A DNA stretch of 64,000 nt from assembly GCF_003025615.1 (NCBI RefSeq), contig NZ_PYMJ01000001.1, forward strand, positions 413,301-477,300, written 5' to 3'. A model generated the notes under the pieces. It was not told where the DNA came from, searched no databases, and saw only the letters and a list, made by a program, of their open reading frames with translations. A program made the translations under genes and the position numbers. Of the stretch, positions 18,364 to 31,212 are shown piece after piece. How positions within the stretch are numbered: the stretch's first letter is position 1; every line of letters begins with the position of its first letter. Source of the DNA: Photobacterium frigidiphilum (lineage in GTDB: Bacteria > Pseudomonadota > Gammaproteobacteria > Enterobacterales > Vibrionaceae).

Positions 18364-19026
18364 ATGAAATTAAAAACTATTGCTGCAACCGGTTTATTGA
18401 GTCTGCTTGCTCTGCCAGCTTTCGCCGATGTAACTCTTCATCTACCAGATCAAGTAACTCTTTTATCGGTTAACGGAGCTGAAGGAAAAAGCGGGCTGCT
18501 TCAATTTATTTCCAAATCATCACCGGAGAGTATCAATTTACCCAATGGTAATAATCAAATCGTTTATGAAGTCAGTAAGATCTTTAATAAAGGGTCAACT
18601 CAGGGGAAAAGATACCAGTCATCGGCGATTGTTCTTAGCTTTGATAGTGCAGATTCCAGTCTGGTAATGGAAGTCCCGCCACTTAATAGCATGTCAGCAG
18701 CAAATAAATTCGATAAGAGCTTAGCCATTAATTTGAAAGACAAATCGGGTTCACCGCTACAGTTTACAAATGAACTGCTACCGATCAATGAACTGTCATT
18801 CAAAAAAAATTACAGCTCGTTATTAAGTAATTATAATCAATCTAAAAATCCGTCAACGATAACAACCACTCATTCTACAGCTGCAAGTTCGCAACACGCA
18901 GAGCCCGTCACAGCAAATTTTGCAGCCCCTGTATCAGATATGACCGCATTAAAACAATCCTTCAATCAGATGGACAGTAAGAGCAAGCAAGCCTTTTTAA
19001 GTTGGGCAGTGCAAAATATCAACTAA
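18364..19026 (+). CDS. DUF2057 / UPF0319 family periplasmic protein (YccT/CsgI-like)
   Basis: A 220-residue exported protein with a signal peptide (MKLKTIAATGLLSLLALPAFA). The mature start DVTLHLPDQVTLLSVNG, followed by LPNGNNQIVYEVSKIF, is the DUF2057 signature. In E. coli the family member YccT (CsgI) restrains curli assembly; that role is not shown for vibrios, so function here is inference. I use the ATG at 18364 because the 9-residue upstream extension would spoil the signal peptide. The C-terminal third is Ser/Thr/Gln-rich. Confidence 0.85.
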   Translation: MKLKTIAATGLLSLLALPAFADVTLHLPDQVTLLSVNGAEGKSGLLQFISKSSPESINLPNGNNQIVYEVSKIFNKGSTQGKRYQSSAIVLSFDSADSSLVMEVPPLNSMSAANKFDKSLAINLKDKSGSPLQFTNELLPINELSFKKNYSSLLSNYNQSKNPSTITTTHSTAASSQHAEPVTANFAAPVSDMTALKQSFNQMDSKSKQAFLSWAVQNIN

Positions 19027-19060
19027 TCCCAACATCGAATACACACCCTTGACTCACCTC

Positions 19061-19093
19061 AACAGGTTCAAACTCTGTCTGAACCTGTTTTTA
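19061..19093 (+). terminator. Terminator after the DUF2057 gene
   Basis: AACAGGTTC and GAACCTGTT pair over an 11-base loop and are followed by a T-rich tract. Confidence 0.88.
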
Positions 19094-19380
19094 TTCCTAA
19101 ATTCACCATCAAACCATAATGCTACAACGCCAATTCATTAACTCACCACGCCGATATATTCCGCCGCAATATTCAACTTTCTGCGATATGAAAGTTAATT
19201 AACTGGAACAGTTATAACACCACTGCATTAATTTGTGCCGCATAGAAACATGATTCAATATAGAACCACTCCTTTTTATTATTAACTTTCTCTAAACGTA
19301 TTTTAAAACCTCGTAAGCACAATCATTATGCCTGAGCTAACAGAGCTTTGCCTATCACTGCAGACAAAAGGCTCTGAAAC
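19094..19380. other. Intergenic stretch without recognised features
   Basis: AT-rich; no ORF with a ribosome-binding site, RNA or repeat was seen. Confidence 0.5.
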
Positions 19381-19416
19381 AAAAAGGGCTCCGGCATAAT
19401 ACCGGAGCCCTTTTAG
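19381..19416 (-). terminator. Terminator of the second porin
   Basis: GGGCTCCGG and CCGGAGCCC form a perfect 9-bp stem with A and T runs on both sides, 27 bases after the porin stop. Confidence 0.93.
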
Positions 19417-19442
19417 CTAAACAGTTCTAACAGACTACAGAC

Positions 19443-20516
19443 TTAGAAATACCATTCAGTACCGACACGTACCATGGTATCACCTTCGCCATCACTACTA
19501 TGTTCAGCAATACGTAGGAAGGTGTATACAGAGTTAAAGCTATAACCGAACTCACCAGTCACCGTTTCAAAATCAAGTTCTTTATCTGTTTGACCATCGG
19601 TATCACCCGTTTGATTAGCATAACCTAAACGGAAGTTTGCATTACCCATGTAGTAGTTAGCTTGAATAGAGTACGCATCAATCTCACGCTTGTCGTAAGA
19701 AAAACTACCCTTAGTATCCGCATCATACTCACCAGTTTTATACGCACCGGCAATCATCAAGCTATCCATTGGGCGTAACTCGAAACCTGCAAAGAATGAG
19801 TCTGTATCACCAACAGAATCTGCTTTAGCTGCCACAGTAGTTCCATCTTCTTCTACTGCCGCATCTGAACCAGTGGCAAAGATGGTATCAGTTGCCGATT
19901 CAAATGCCGCATGCAGAGTTAACATATTAACAGGGGTAACAGAGACTTTAGCCCCGTAGAATGTAGAATCATCGGTCTTTGAGCTACCATTACCTACTGA
20001 CAAGCTAAAGTTAACCATATCAGCGTAGTTAATTGAATCAAAACGTACTTGCTGGCTCTTACGGTCAAATAAGAAACGCTCACCGCTACGCCATCCACGG
20101 TCAAATGTGGTACCCATATTAGATGCACTGTATGGCCAATCCACCAGCTCATACATTGGTGTTAGCATACGACCGAAACGTACCGCACCCCAGCTATCGC
20201 CGCGCATCCCGACGAATGTATCACGATGACCTAAATCCGCACCTTCATCTAAAACCCAGCCAGATTCAATCTGAACAAAAGCTTCTACATTGTCGGTCAT
20301 CGCTTGTGCAGCACGAAATCCAACACGGCTCTCGTTTTCTAATACAAAACCCTCATCCTTCTTACCGTAATCTACCGCAGAGATAGAAACGATACCGTAA
20401 ACCTCAACTTTAGAATCATTCGACTCACCGATGGTATATGCATTGGCAGATACTGAAGCCATCGCTGCTGTTGCTATTGCTGCACCTAAAATTGAACGCT
20501 TAAACATGTTTTTCAT
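19443..20516 (-). CDS. Outer-membrane porin (OmpC/OmpH-like general porin)
   Basis: A 357-residue porin with a Sec signal (MFKRSILGAAIATAAMASVSANA). The barrel segment SKVEVYGIVSISAVDYG, the eyelet region FVGMRGDSWGAVRFGRMLTP and the final Phe (VRVGTEWYF) are typical of general porins. The eyelet loop GTTFDRGWRSGERFLFD carries several Arg and Asp residues. Acidic loops are frequent, as in marine porins. It stands alone with its own terminator. Photobacterium and Vibrio regulate several such porins by ToxR or nutrients, but the regulator here is not evident. Confidence 0.9.
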   Translation of the reverse strand: MKNMFKRSILGAAIATAAMASVSANAYTIGESNDSKVEVYGIVSISAVDYGKKDEGFVLENESRVGFRAAQAMTDNVEAFVQIESGWVLDEGADLGHRDTFVGMRGDSWGAVRFGRMLTPMYELVDWPYSASNMGTTFDRGWRSGERFLFDRKSQQVRFDSINYADMVNFSLSVGNGSSKTDDSTFYGAKVSVTPVNMLTLHAAFESATDTIFATGSDAAVEEDGTTVAAKADSVGDTDSFFAGFELRPMDSLMIAGAYKTGEYDADTKGSFSYDKREIDAYSIQANYYMGNANFRLGYANQTGDTDGQTDKELDFETVTGEFGYSFNSVYTFLRIAEHSSDGEGDTMVRVGTEWYF

Positions 20517-21040
20517 GGAATAACTCCTAAAAATACTAGCTGTTTACTTGAGTCTTAAAGGTTGGCCGCCGAAGACATCAAGTAACTCTCCTATATGTCA
20601 GCTCAATAATCTAAATCAAGCTAAATCATAATTTTCAGTTCTTTATGAACCGCTGTGTTACTTCAGGTACAAGACTACTTTCGCAGCGAAAAACATCAAT
20701 AACAACTTAATTAATTGTGTGAAAAATATGACGCAGTGCAAATTTATGACACAACAGTGATCAAGTTCAAACTCTCTGGTGATAATTTTACAAGCAAAGA
20801 TAAACGCACATAAAAACAACAAGTTAACGAAAAACAAAAAAAATAAATGTGATGTGACACGAGAAAATAATTCATTGCATTTTTATTTTTATATAAATTT
20901 TTTAGGTGCTTTAAAAAAGAAAATTGAACTATTTTGAGGTAAGAGTAATGAAAAGAGGGGGGATTTAACGATATTAAGAGGGAAATATAAAAGAATACCT
21001 GCCTATTTTTCAAAGATAGGCAGGCTTTGTACAAACTTAA
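20517..21040. other. AT-rich intergenic stretch between porin and ligA
   Basis: It holds the porin leader (about 20520-20740), then very AT-rich DNA. A 96-codon open frame on the minus strand (20744-21034) is low-complexity, has no credible ribosome-binding site and overlaps the ligA terminator, so I do not call it. Confidence 0.6.
20998..21024 (-). terminator. Terminator of ligA
   Basis: CCTGCCTAT and ATAGGCAGG form a perfect 9-bp stem 17 bases past the ligA stop. The downstream minus-strand bases TATTCTTTT are modestly U-rich. Confidence 0.75.
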
Positions 21041-23116
<2,076 letters not shown>

Positions 23117-23135
23117 TCAGCAAACACAAAAAAAT

Positions 23136-23157
23136 AAGGCCCCTCAGAAGGAGCCTC
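23136..23157 (-). terminator. Partial terminator between zipA and ligA
   Basis: On the minus strand GGCTCCT and AGGGGCC pair with one mismatch over a 4-base loop, followed by a T-rich tract. It may let some read-through into ligA. Confidence 0.7.
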
Positions 23158-23181
23158 ATTACATTATTTGTCTATTAAGCA

Positions 23182-24267
<1,086 letters not shown>

Positions 24268-24615
24268 ATGAATACTCTAAATTAACTCGTTATCCCTGAC
24301 GGGGTTAATGATAGTAAGATCTACCAGAGCTTACAAAATCAACATTGCTGATTTATAGCTGAATACTCACTAATGTACCAAAACTCAATTAATAATGAGA
24401 ACACGAATGTCGCGATTCATGCAAGATAGTGCGGCTGAGCACAAAATCGAGTGAAATATAAGCTAAAAATGCAGCGTTTACCTTCTCTTCTTTTTCTGAC
24501 AACGTGTTTGATATTTGATTCCATGCCGTACTGCCCGTTAACATGTCACATAACCATACGATCAAAACAACAATAATGTGGTGTTTTGAATGATGTATTT
24601 AGTAAGGAGAAATGA
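24268..24615. other. Divergent promoter region of zipA and cysZ
   Basis: No operator was recognised with confidence. An AAGGAG ribosome-binding site for cysZ is at its right end. Confidence 0.5.
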
Positions 24616-25377
24616 ATGCCACAACCACAAATAACTCCGTCTCCAGCAGGTGGAGCAGGATATTTTTTCCGTGGAATGTCGTTAGCAATACAACCGGGAA
24701 CCCGTCGCTTTGTTATTTTACCACTATTTATCAATATACTATTATTCGGTAGTGCATTTGGATTTGTTTTGAGCCAGCTAGGTGATTGGATTAATGGCTG
24801 GATAGCAGCGCTACCGTCTTGGTTAGATTGGCTGTCATATCTACTGTGGCCATTGTTAGCGATTGCCACCTTAGTCATCTTTTCATACCTATTCAGCACA
24901 ATAGCTAACTGGATAGCCGCCCCTTTTAATGGTTTATTAGCTGAACATCTAGAAGCCAAGTTAACCGGAGAACCAGCACCAGATACCGGATTAAAAGATA
25001 TTATTAAAGATCTTCCCCGTATCATGAACCGAGAATGGATCAAGCTGAAATATTACTTGCCTAAAGCACTTGGGCTATTGATATTACTTTGGATCCCAGC
25101 AATTGGCCAAACGGTAGGCCCTGTATTATGGTTTTTATTCAGCGCCTGGATGATGACGATTCAATATGCCGATTATCCATTCGATAATCACAAAGTACCC
25201 TTTCCAACAATGCGCGATGCATTAAAAGTGAAACGTGGTAAATCATTAAGCTTTGGTAGCTTAGTGATGCTTTTCACCATGACACCAATTTTAAATTTAT
25301 TTGTTATGCCCATTGCCGTCTGTGGTGCTACCGCAATGTGGGTCGATCATTACCGTGACCAATATAAATTAAGCTAA
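24616..25377 (+). CDS. cysZ: Sulfate transporter CysZ
   Basis: CysZ is an inner-membrane sulfate permease that supplies cysteine synthesis. The 253-residue protein has the conserved start [29 protein letters not shown] and several hydrophobic helices, and the [18 protein letters not shown] motif characteristic of the EI24/CysZ family. It precedes cysK on the same strand across 235 bases with a GC-rich hairpin, so the two are adjacent but may be separate units. Confidence 0.95.
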   Translation: MPQPQITPSPAGGAGYFFRGMSLAIQPGTRRFVILPLFINILLFGSAFGFVLSQLGDWINGWIAALPSWLDWLSYLLWPLLAIATLVIFSYLFSTIANWIAAPFNGLLAEHLEAKLTGEPAPDTGLKDIIKDLPRIMNREWIKLKYYLPKALGLLILLWIPAIGQTVGPVLWFLFSAWMMTIQYADYPFDNHKVPFPTMRDALKVKRGKSLSFGSLVMLFTMTPILNLFVMPIAVCGATAMWVDHYRDQYKLS

Positions 25378-25392
25378 GTATTATCATTCTGA

Positions 25393-25411
25393 CGAGGAGG
25401 CCCCCTCCTCG
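25393..25411 (+). terminator. GC-rich hairpin after cysZ
   Basis: CGAGGAGG-CCC-CCTCCTCG is a perfect 8-bp stem 16 bases after the cysZ stop. The following CCTTTCTCC is U-poor, so termination may be partial. Confidence 0.65.
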
Positions 25412-25612
25412 CCTTTCTCCTAGCTTTAAAATACCGACTCTTCAGCATAACTCTACTTCATCGCTTACCTAGTTCAGCGTTATTCTCATTTCCAAACACT
25501 TTTTCTTCTCTTTATAACAATAAGATATAACCATTAATTACTTTCCAAAATGCTATTCGTGTATATGCTTAATTGGTCTTAGGTTATAACGCGTAGCGAA
25601 GGAACGAAAAGT

Positions 25613-26581
25613 ATGAGCAAGATTTACGAAGATAATTCACTAACGATTGGTAACACTCCCCTAGTACGTCTTAACCGTGTTAGTAATGGTAATGTACTGG
25701 CAAAAATTGAAGCTCGTAACCCTAGCTTCAGCGTAAAATGCCGTATCGGTTCAAACATGATTTGGGATGCTGAAAAGAAAGGCACACTAAAGGAAGGCAT
25801 TGAACTTGTAGAGCCAACCAGTGGTAATACTGGTATTGCTTTAGCCTTCGTTGCAGCAGCACGCGGATATAAATTAACGTTAACGATGCCTGAAAGCATG
25901 AGCTTAGAGCGCCGTAAACTGCTTAAAGCTCTTGGTGCCAACTTGGTATTAACCGAAGCACCGAAAGGTATGAAAGGCGCAATAGAAAAAGCGGAAGAAA
26001 TTGTTGCATCAGACCCGAGTAAATATCTGCTTCTACAACAGTTTAATAACCCAGCCAACCCTGAAATCCACGAGAAAACCACAGGACCTGAAATTTGGGA
26101 CGCAACTGATGGCGAAATCGATGTCTTTGTTTCAGGCGTCGGTACAGGTGGCACACTAACGGGTGTAAGCCGATTCATTAAGCATCAGAAAGGCAAAGCT
26201 ATTACAACGGTTGCTGTAGAACCTACTGAATCACCAGTTATCACTCAAACACTGAATGGCGATGACGTAAAACCAGCACCACACAAAATTCAAGGTATTG
26301 GCGCAGGCTTCATCCCAGGAAACCTAGACTTAACATTGATTGATGAAGTCGAATTAGTCAGTTCAGAAGATGCTATCGCGATGACACGCCGCTTAATGGA
26401 AGAAGAAGGTATTCTTGCTGGTATTTCCTCTGGTGCTGCTGTTGTTGCTGCAAATAAAATAGCTGCACGGCCTGAGTTTGCAGGAAAAAATATTGTCGTA
26501 GTGTTACCTAGCTCAGGTGAAAGGTACCTATCAACAGCACTTTTTGCAGGCATCTTCACAGAAAAAGAAAACCAACAGTGA
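25613..26581 (+). CDS. cysK: Cysteine synthase A (O-acetylserine sulfhydrylase)
   Basis: CysK makes L-cysteine from O-acetylserine and sulfide with PLP. The 322-residue protein shows the PLP lysine in [11 protein letters not shown] (Lys42), the substrate-binding [11 protein letters not shown], and the phosphate-binding [12 protein letters not shown] perfect 9-bp inverted repeat (GATCACATT, 2-base loop) begins in the TGA stop at 26580-26599, ahead of the terminator. Context with cysZ supports a sulfur-assimilation role. Confidence 0.97.
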   Translation: MSKIYEDNSLTIGNTPLVRLNRVSNGNVLAKIEARNPSFSVKCRIGSNMIWDAEKKGTLKEGIELVEPTSGNTGIALAFVAAARGYKLTLTMPESMSLERRKLLKALGANLVLTEAPKGMKGAIEKAEEIVASDPSKYLLLQQFNNPANPEIHEKTTGPEIWDATDGEIDVFVSGVGTGGTLTGVSRFIKHQKGKAITTVAVEPTESPVITQTLNGDDVKPAPHKIQGIGAGFIPGNLDLTLIDEVELVSSEDAIAMTRRLMEEEGILAGISSGAAVVAANKIAARPEFAGKNIVVVLPSSGERYLSTALFAGIFTEKENQQ

Positions 26582-26899
26582 TCACATTTTAATGTGATCT
26601 ATACCAAGTTGACGTTCGAAAAAGCCTCTTTAAGAGGCTTTTTTGTTGCTTTTTGTTCTCAGCTTTATTATAAATCCGAAATGCTTTATTTTAAGCATCG
26701 AAATAAAAGGGTCTTTAGATCCATCTTGATGCAATTTAGCCAATATATTTCATGAAAAATTGACTTGGATTAAGCTAAGACAACGAACTGTTGAGTAGTT
26801 TATACTCCTAGATTAGCAAGCTAATGCAGTTCACGTTAAATCTTACTTCCAGTTACAACGTTATTAAATAATTATTATATCAATAATCGGGGTGAAAAA
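26582..26899. other. Intergenic stretch with cysK terminator and pts promoter region
   Basis: A terminator lies on the left side. A small inverted repeat ATGCTT/AAGCAT is at about 26680-26698. The pts promoters are presumably in the right half, but I could not pin them down. Confidence 0.5.
26619..26644 (+). terminator. Terminator of cysK
   Basis: AAAAAGCCTCTT pairs with AAGAGGCTTTTT with almost no loop and ends in a T run; it can work on both strands. Confidence 0.92.
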
Positions 26900-27157
26900 A
26901 TGTATCAGAAACAAGTTGAGATCACTGCAGAAAACGGCCTACACACTCGTCCAGCAGCTCAGTTCGTAAAAGAAGCAAAAGCATTTGAGGCAGACATTAC
27001 TGTTACTTCTAACGGTAAAAGCGCTAACGCAAAAAGTCTTTTTAAACTACAAACTCTAGGTCTTGTTAAAGGAACACTAGTAACTATCTCTGCTGAAGGT
27101 GCTCAGGCTCAAGCAGCTGTAGATCACCTAGTTGCTCTAATGGATACACTACACTAA
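26900..27157 (+). CDS. ptsH: Phosphocarrier protein HPr
   Basis: HPr passes phosphate from enzyme I to the sugar-specific EIIA proteins of the phosphotransferase system. The 85-residue protein has the active-site His15 in [12 protein letters not shown] and the regulatory-type Ser46 in [10 protein letters not shown]. It is first in ptsH-ptsI-crr, the standard operon order. Confidence 0.98.
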   Translation: MYQKQVEITAENGLHTRPAAQFVKEAKAFEADITVTSNGKSANAKSLFKLQTLGLVKGTLVTISAEGAQAQAAVDHLVALMDTLH

Positions 27158-27210
27158 TACGTAGTTTGTTTATTACTTCCCCTAGTTTTTAGTTAATGTA
27201 AGGTAAGGCT

Positions 27211-28938
27211 ATGATTTCAGGTATCCTGGCATCTCCGGGTATTGCTTTTGGTAAAGCACTACTATTGCAAGAAGAAGAGATTGTTCTTAGCAAAACTCCA
27301 ATCTCAGCAGATCAGATCGACAACGAAATTCAGTGTTTTTTCGATGCTCGAAAGAAATCTGCCGAGCAACTAGAAGTAATCAAAGAAAAAGCACGTATCA
27401 CCTTCGGTGAAGAGAAGGAAGCGATCTTTGAAGGTCACATCATGTTGCTTGAAGATGAAGAGCTTGAAGAGGAAATCATAGCTTTCATTAAAGACAATAA
27501 AGCGACTGCAGCTCTTGCTATTCATTCAATTATTGAAGAACAAGCAATGACGCTAGAGTCATTAGATGACGAATACTTGAAAGAACGTGCTACTGATATC
27601 CGCGATATCTGCAACCGTTTTGTTAAAAATGCACTTGGCATTAGTATCGTTAATCTTAGTGCTATCAACGAAGAAGTAATTTTGGTTGCTAACGACCTTA
27701 CGCCTTCTGAAACAGCACAAATCAACCTAGATTACGTACTTGGCTTTATTACTGATATTGGTGGCCGTACATCACACACCTCTATCATGGCTCGTTCTCT
27801 AGAGTTACCTGCTATCGTAGGTACAAATGATATTACAACTCGTGTTCAAAACGGTGACATGCTGGTTCTTGATGCAATCAATAACCAAGTCGTGATTAAC
27901 CCAACTGAAGGCGAATTAGCTAAATTCAAAGCTATCCGTGATCAGCACCAAGCTGAAGTTGAAGAACTTGCTAAGCTGAAAGATCTTCCTGCTATTACCC
28001 TTGATGGTAAGCAAGTAGAAGTATGCGGTAACATTGGTACAGTTAAAGATTGTGACGGTATTAACCGTAACGGCGGTGAAGGTGTTGGTCTGTACCGTAC
28101 AGAATTCCTGTTTATGGACCGTGACTCACTGCCTACAGAAGAAGAGCAGTACAAAGCTTACAAAGACGTTGCAGAAGCTATGCACGGCGAAACCGTCATT
28201 ATCCGTACAATGGATATCGGTGGCGACAAAGATCTTCCTTACTTAGATCTTCCTAAAGAAATGAACCCGTTCTTAGGCTGGCGTGCAATTCGCATCAGCC
28301 TAGATCGTCGTGAAATTCTTCGTGATCAACTACGTGGTATTCTACGTGCTTCGGCGCATGGCAAGATTCGTATCATGTTCCCGATGATTATCTCTATTGA
28401 AGAGATTCGTGAACTGAAAGCGGCGATTGAAGAATACAAAGCTGAATTACGCACTGAAGGTTTAGCTTTTGACGAGCAAATCGAAATCGGCGTAATGGTT
28501 GAGACACCTGCTGCAGCAGCTATCGCACACCACCTTGCTAAAGAAGTATCATTCTTTAGCATTGGTACAAACGACTTAACCCAGTATACTCTTGCAGTTG
28601 ACCGCGGAAATGAGCTTATTTCTCATCTATATAACCCGCTATCTCCAGCAGTACTATTAGTGATCAAGCAAGTAATCGATGCTTCTCACAAAGAAGGTAA
28701 GTGGACTGGTATGTGTGGCGAGTTAGCTGGTGACGAACGTGCTACCCTATTACTATTAGGTATGGGTCTGGACGAGTTCAGCATGAGCGGAATTTCAATT
28801 CCACGTATTAAGAAAGTTATCCGTAACGCTAACTTTGCTGATGTTAAAGCTATGGCCGAGCAAGCACTTGCTATGCCAACAGCAGCTGAAATCGAAGCAC
28901 ACGTAGAAAAATTCATCGCAGAGAAAACTATCTGCTAA
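27211..28938 (+). CDS. ptsI: Phosphoenolpyruvate-protein phosphotransferase (enzyme I)
   Basis: Enzyme I autophosphorylates from phosphoenolpyruvate and charges HPr. The 575-residue protein shows the N-terminal HPr-binding domain, the phospho-histidine motif [13 protein letters not shown] (about residue 189), the PEP-binding segment [13 protein letters not shown], and the C-terminal [11 protein letters not shown] with the active-site Cys near 502. It lies 53 bases after ptsH. Confidence 0.98.
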   Translation: MISGILASPGIAFGKALLLQEEEIVLSKTPISADQIDNEIQCFFDARKKSAEQLEVIKEKARITFGEEKEAIFEGHIMLLEDEELEEEIIAFIKDNKATAALAIHSIIEEQAMTLESLDDEYLKERATDIRDICNRFVKNALGISIVNLSAINEEVILVANDLTPSETAQINLDYVLGFITDIGGRTSHTSIMARSLELPAIVGTNDITTRVQNGDMLVLDAINNQVVINPTEGELAKFKAIRDQHQAEVEELAKLKDLPAITLDGKQVEVCGNIGTVKDCDGINRNGGEGVGLYRTEFLFMDRDSLPTEEEQYKAYKDVAEAMHGETVIIRTMDIGGDKDLPYLDLPKEMNPFLGWRAIRISLDRREILRDQLRGILRASAHGKIRIMFPMIISIEEIRELKAAIEEYKAELRTEGLAFDEQIEIGVMVETPAAAAIAHHLAKEVSFFSIGTNDLTQYTLAVDRGNELISHLYNPLSPAVLLVIKQVIDASHKEGKWTGMCGELAGDERATLLLLGMGLDEFSMSGISIPRIKKVIRNANFADVKAMAEQALAMPTAAEIEAHVEKFIAEKTIC

Positions 28939-28978
28939 TATAGCTTCAGATAGAATAATAACGCTTAGGAGCAATGAC

Positions 28979-29488
28979 ATGGGTTTGTTTGACAAATTAA
29001 AGAAGCTGGTTTCTGACGACAGCAGCGAAGCTGGTGCTATTGAAATCATCGCACCAATTTCTGGCGAAATCGTAAACATCGAAGATGTACCAGATGTTGT
29101 TTTTGCAGAAAAAATTGTTGGTGACGGTATTGCTATCAAGCCTTCTGGCAACAAAATGGTTGCACCTGTAAACGGTACAATTGGCAAAATTTTTGAAACT
29201 AACCACGCTTTCTCTATCGAGTCTGACGATGGTATTGAGCTTTTCGTTCACTTTGGTATCGACACTGTTGAGCTTAAAGGTGAAGGCTTCACTCGTATCG
29301 CAGAAGAAGGCCAAACTGTTAAAGTTGGCGACACTGTAATCGAATTCGATCTTGCACTTCTTGAAGAGAAAGCTAAGTCAACTCTGACTCCAGTTGTTAT
29401 CTCTAACATGGACGAGATCAAAGAGCTAAACAAGCTTTCTGGCGCTGTAACTGTGGGTGAATCTCCAGTACTACGCATCAAAAAGTAA
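28979..29488 (+). CDS. crr: PTS glucose-specific EIIA component (IIA-Glc, Crr)
   Basis: IIA-Glc takes phosphate from HPr for glucose uptake and signals carbon state through adenylate cyclase and inducer exclusion. The 169-residue protein has the two active-site histidines in [10 protein letters not shown] and [10 protein letters not shown] (His76 and His91 counting Met1) and the amphipathic N-terminus [12 protein letters not shown] used for membrane contact. It is the last gene of the operon, before a strong terminator. Confidence 0.98.
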   Translation: MGLFDKLKKLVSDDSSEAGAIEIIAPISGEIVNIEDVPDVVFAEKIVGDGIAIKPSGNKMVAPVNGTIGKIFETNHAFSIESDDGIELFVHFGIDTVELKGEGFTRIAEEGQTVKVGDTVIEFDLALLEEKAKSTLTPVVISNMDEIKELNKLSGAVTVGESPVLRIKK

Positions 29489-29503
29489 GATTGTTTGACG
29501 CTT

Positions 29504-29533
29504 AAAAAACGCTGCCTTCGGGTGGCGTTTTTT
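29504..29533 (+). terminator. Terminator of ptsHI-crr
   Basis: AAAAAACGCTGCC-TTCG-GGTGGCGTTTTTT has a stable UUCG tetraloop, with a mismatch in the stem, and a long T run. Confidence 0.93.
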
Positions 29534-29544
29534 GTTTGTGCAAT

Positions 29545-29573
29545 AAAAAAAGCGAGAAGTATTCACCTCTCGC
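29545..29573 (-). terminator. Terminator of the DyP peroxidase gene
   Basis: On the minus strand GCGAGA pairs with TCTCGC over a 10-base loop and is followed by seven T. Confidence 0.85.
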
Positions 29574-29645
29574 CTATACCGATTCGTGTACTTCTCTTAT
29601 TGGAAATTCATGAGAAATAACACATCGTTATCTTTTTTATCCGCT

Positions 29646-30542
29646 TTATAAGCTATCTAACATCTCGACTGATGGTGCAAAGAAGTAGGCTCCTGTTACA
29701 GCTTTTGTAAACCGCAACATTTGATCTGACTTACCGTCAGATTCACCGTACATGCTCTCTAACATCACATTGAAGTTATGTTGACCAGAGCAATAGGCAA
29801 TGAAAAGTAAACCATGCTCACCCGTTACAGAGCCATATGGCAGGCTATGACGAACAATTTTTAACCCTTTACCTTCTTCTTTAATATCAACTCGACCAAC
29901 ATGTGACGCTGCTGGTACATCATCAAGTTCGATCGAATCAGGTTTAGTACGACCAATAACTTTTTCTTGCGCTTGAATACTTAAGCGATTCCATGCAGGA
30001 AGGTTATGGATGAAACGTTGAACCATAACAAAGCTACCACCTGCAAAGTCACCTTCTTTAATTAAGGCAACATCACTGCGCGCTTCAATTGTTTTTGGAT
30101 TCTCAGTACCATCAACAAATTCCGTCATATCACGTGAATCTAGATATTTAAAACCATACGTTTCATCCAGTACTTCTATCTCTTTTGCCATAGGTTCAAT
30201 AAAACGACGAAGCAGATAAAAATTCAAATCATGACGGCTAGAATTAACATGTAAAAGAACATCACCACCCGTTGCTGGTGCAGTAATATCCCCCTTGCCT
30301 AATTCACGAAAATCAAAAAAATCAGCAGGGCAACCTTTTTCTAGCGACGACCAAAACGATTGGCCAAAAGCAATACTCGCACGAAGATCGGCACCTGGTT
30401 GTTGTTCATTTAATACCGCTAGGGTTTGATGCAATGATTTACATTGTTCAATAACCGTATCTTTATTTCCTACAACCTTCATAACAACATAAAGGGAAAA
30501 AGGGCCAGCGTCTGGCAAGATTGCAGGTTGTGAGGTAGCCAT
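29646..30542 (-). CDS. yfeX: Dye-decolourising (DyP-type) haem peroxidase, YfeX-like
   Basis: A cytoplasmic haem peroxidase of 298 residues. The DyP family GXXDG-type motif appears as EFVDGTENP with the catalytic Asp144. The proximal haem ligand is His214 in AASHVGRV, and the distal Arg231 is in KIVRHSLPYG. No signal peptide is seen, which separates it from the exported EfeB type. Its neighbours include a YfeZ-like gene, as in the E. coli yfeX-yfeY-yfeZ cluster. YfeX proteins have been reported to act on porphyrinogens or haem; the substrate here is not known. Confidence 0.92.
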   Translation of the reverse strand: MATSQPAILPDAGPFSLYVVMKVVGNKDTVIEQCKSLHQTLAVLNEQQPGADLRASIAFGQSFWSSLEKGCPADFFDFRELGKGDITAPATGGDVLLHVNSSRHDLNFYLLRRFIEPMAKEIEVLDETYGFKYLDSRDMTEFVDGTENPKTIEARSDVALIKEGDFAGGSFVMVQRFIHNLPAWNRLSIQAQEKVIGRTKPDSIELDDVPAASHVGRVDIKEEGKGLKIVRHSLPYGSVTGEHGLLFIAYCSGQHNFNVMLESMYGESDGKSDQMLRFTKAVTGAYFFAPSVEMLDSL

Positions 30543-30593
30543 TAAGTTCTCCTAAATACAAAGTATGACGAATCTAATTAATCGACTATCGAT

Positions 30594-30618
30594 TATATAC
30601 CTAAGTCACCTCAAGGTA
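30594..30618. repeat. Degenerate half copy of the TACCCAAG repeat
   Basis: TATACCTAAGTCACCTCAAG resembles the left arm of the full repeat 75 bases further on (TATACCCAAGCTGCCTCAAG), with 4 differences. Confidence 0.5.
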
Positions 30619-30667
30619 GTCGACTAATTTTAACCAGAAGGATGAACAGCGGCTTATCTAAGTGAGT

Positions 30668-30730
30668 GTATACCCAAGCTGCCTCAAGATGCAGGATTCA
30701 GAGTGATCTCAGCGAGTAACTTGGGTATAT
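30668..30730. repeat. Extragenic palindromic repeat (TATACCCAAG ... CTTGGGTATA)
   Basis: A 63-base element with perfect 10-12 base inverted ends around a core containing GCCTCAAGATGCAGGATTCA. I believe elements of this form are common between genes in Vibrio and Photobacterium; copy number cannot be judged here. Confidence 0.75.
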
Positions 30731-30747
30731 AGGCAAATAATAGGTAT

Positions 30748-30773
30748 AAAAAACGCCCCACTTATGGAGCGTT
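30748..30773 (-). terminator. Terminator of the periplasmic orphan gene
   Basis: On the minus strand AACGCTCCA-TAAG-TGGGGCGTT is followed by a T run, 27 bases after the stop. Confidence 0.85.
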
Positions 30774-30799
30774 ATATAGATAGTGAGCCGTGAATTACG

Positions 30800-31207
30800 T
30801 TACACGGAGGTCACTTCAACTTGTAACTTTACGTGTTCTTTCGAAGCATCATTCGTACTCACAAACGATGTTGGTCCATTAAGACCCGTCGATAGAACTG
30901 GCGAAATAATCGTGCGCCACGCACCATCATCTAAACGTTCTTTGACAGTAAATGCGATTTTTACTTCTTCAGCTGAATATTCTAGTAACTCTGCACTGCC
31001 GACCAATTCACGACTGCTATTCCCTTCACCTGAAGACGTACCAAAAATAATGGTCTCTTCACCTGGAAGTAAAGACAGTGATGTATTGACGCTTTGTTTT
31101 GTATTTTCGCTAGTCAACTCAAAGTTAACATCCAACAGCCAATCAGCCATTGCTAGCGGGCTTAAAAGTGCACTAAATAGTACTAAACCTTTACTCCACT
31201 CATTCAT
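30800..31207 (-). CDS. Periplasmic protein of unknown function in the yfeY position
   Basis: I do not recognise this 135-residue protein. It has a Sec signal peptide (GLVLFSALLSPLAMA, cleavage before DWLLDVNF), then an all-beta looking sequence with alternating hydrophobic residues (LLDVNFELTSENTKQSVNTSLSLL, KIAFTVKERLDDGAWRTIISPVLS) and no cysteines in the mature part. An AGAGGT ribosome-binding site lies upstream, and the yfeZ-like gene ends 5 bases before its start, so both are co-transcribed toward the peroxidase. A longer plus-strand frame over the same DNA is rejected in favour of this one. Confidence 0.75.
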   Translation of the reverse strand: MNEWSKGLVLFSALLSPLAMADWLLDVNFELTSENTKQSVNTSLSLLPGEETIIFGTSSGEGNSSRELVGSAELLEYSAEEVKIAFTVKERLDDGAWRTIISPVLSTGLNGPTSFVSTNDASKEHVKLQVEVTSV

Positions 31208-31212
31208 TTGGT

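Noticed and set aside
20700..20730. CRP site upstream of the second porin (TGTGA-N6-TGACG)
   Set aside because: Only one good half-site, so not listed.
20744..21034. 96-codon minus-strand ORF
   Set aside because: Very AT-rich low-complexity sequence (runs of Phe, Tyr, Lys, Asn), no convincing ribosome-binding site, and it contains the ligA terminator.
24546..25043. 165-codon minus-strand ORF
   Set aside because: Antisense shadow of cysZ with no ribosome-binding site or recognisable domain.
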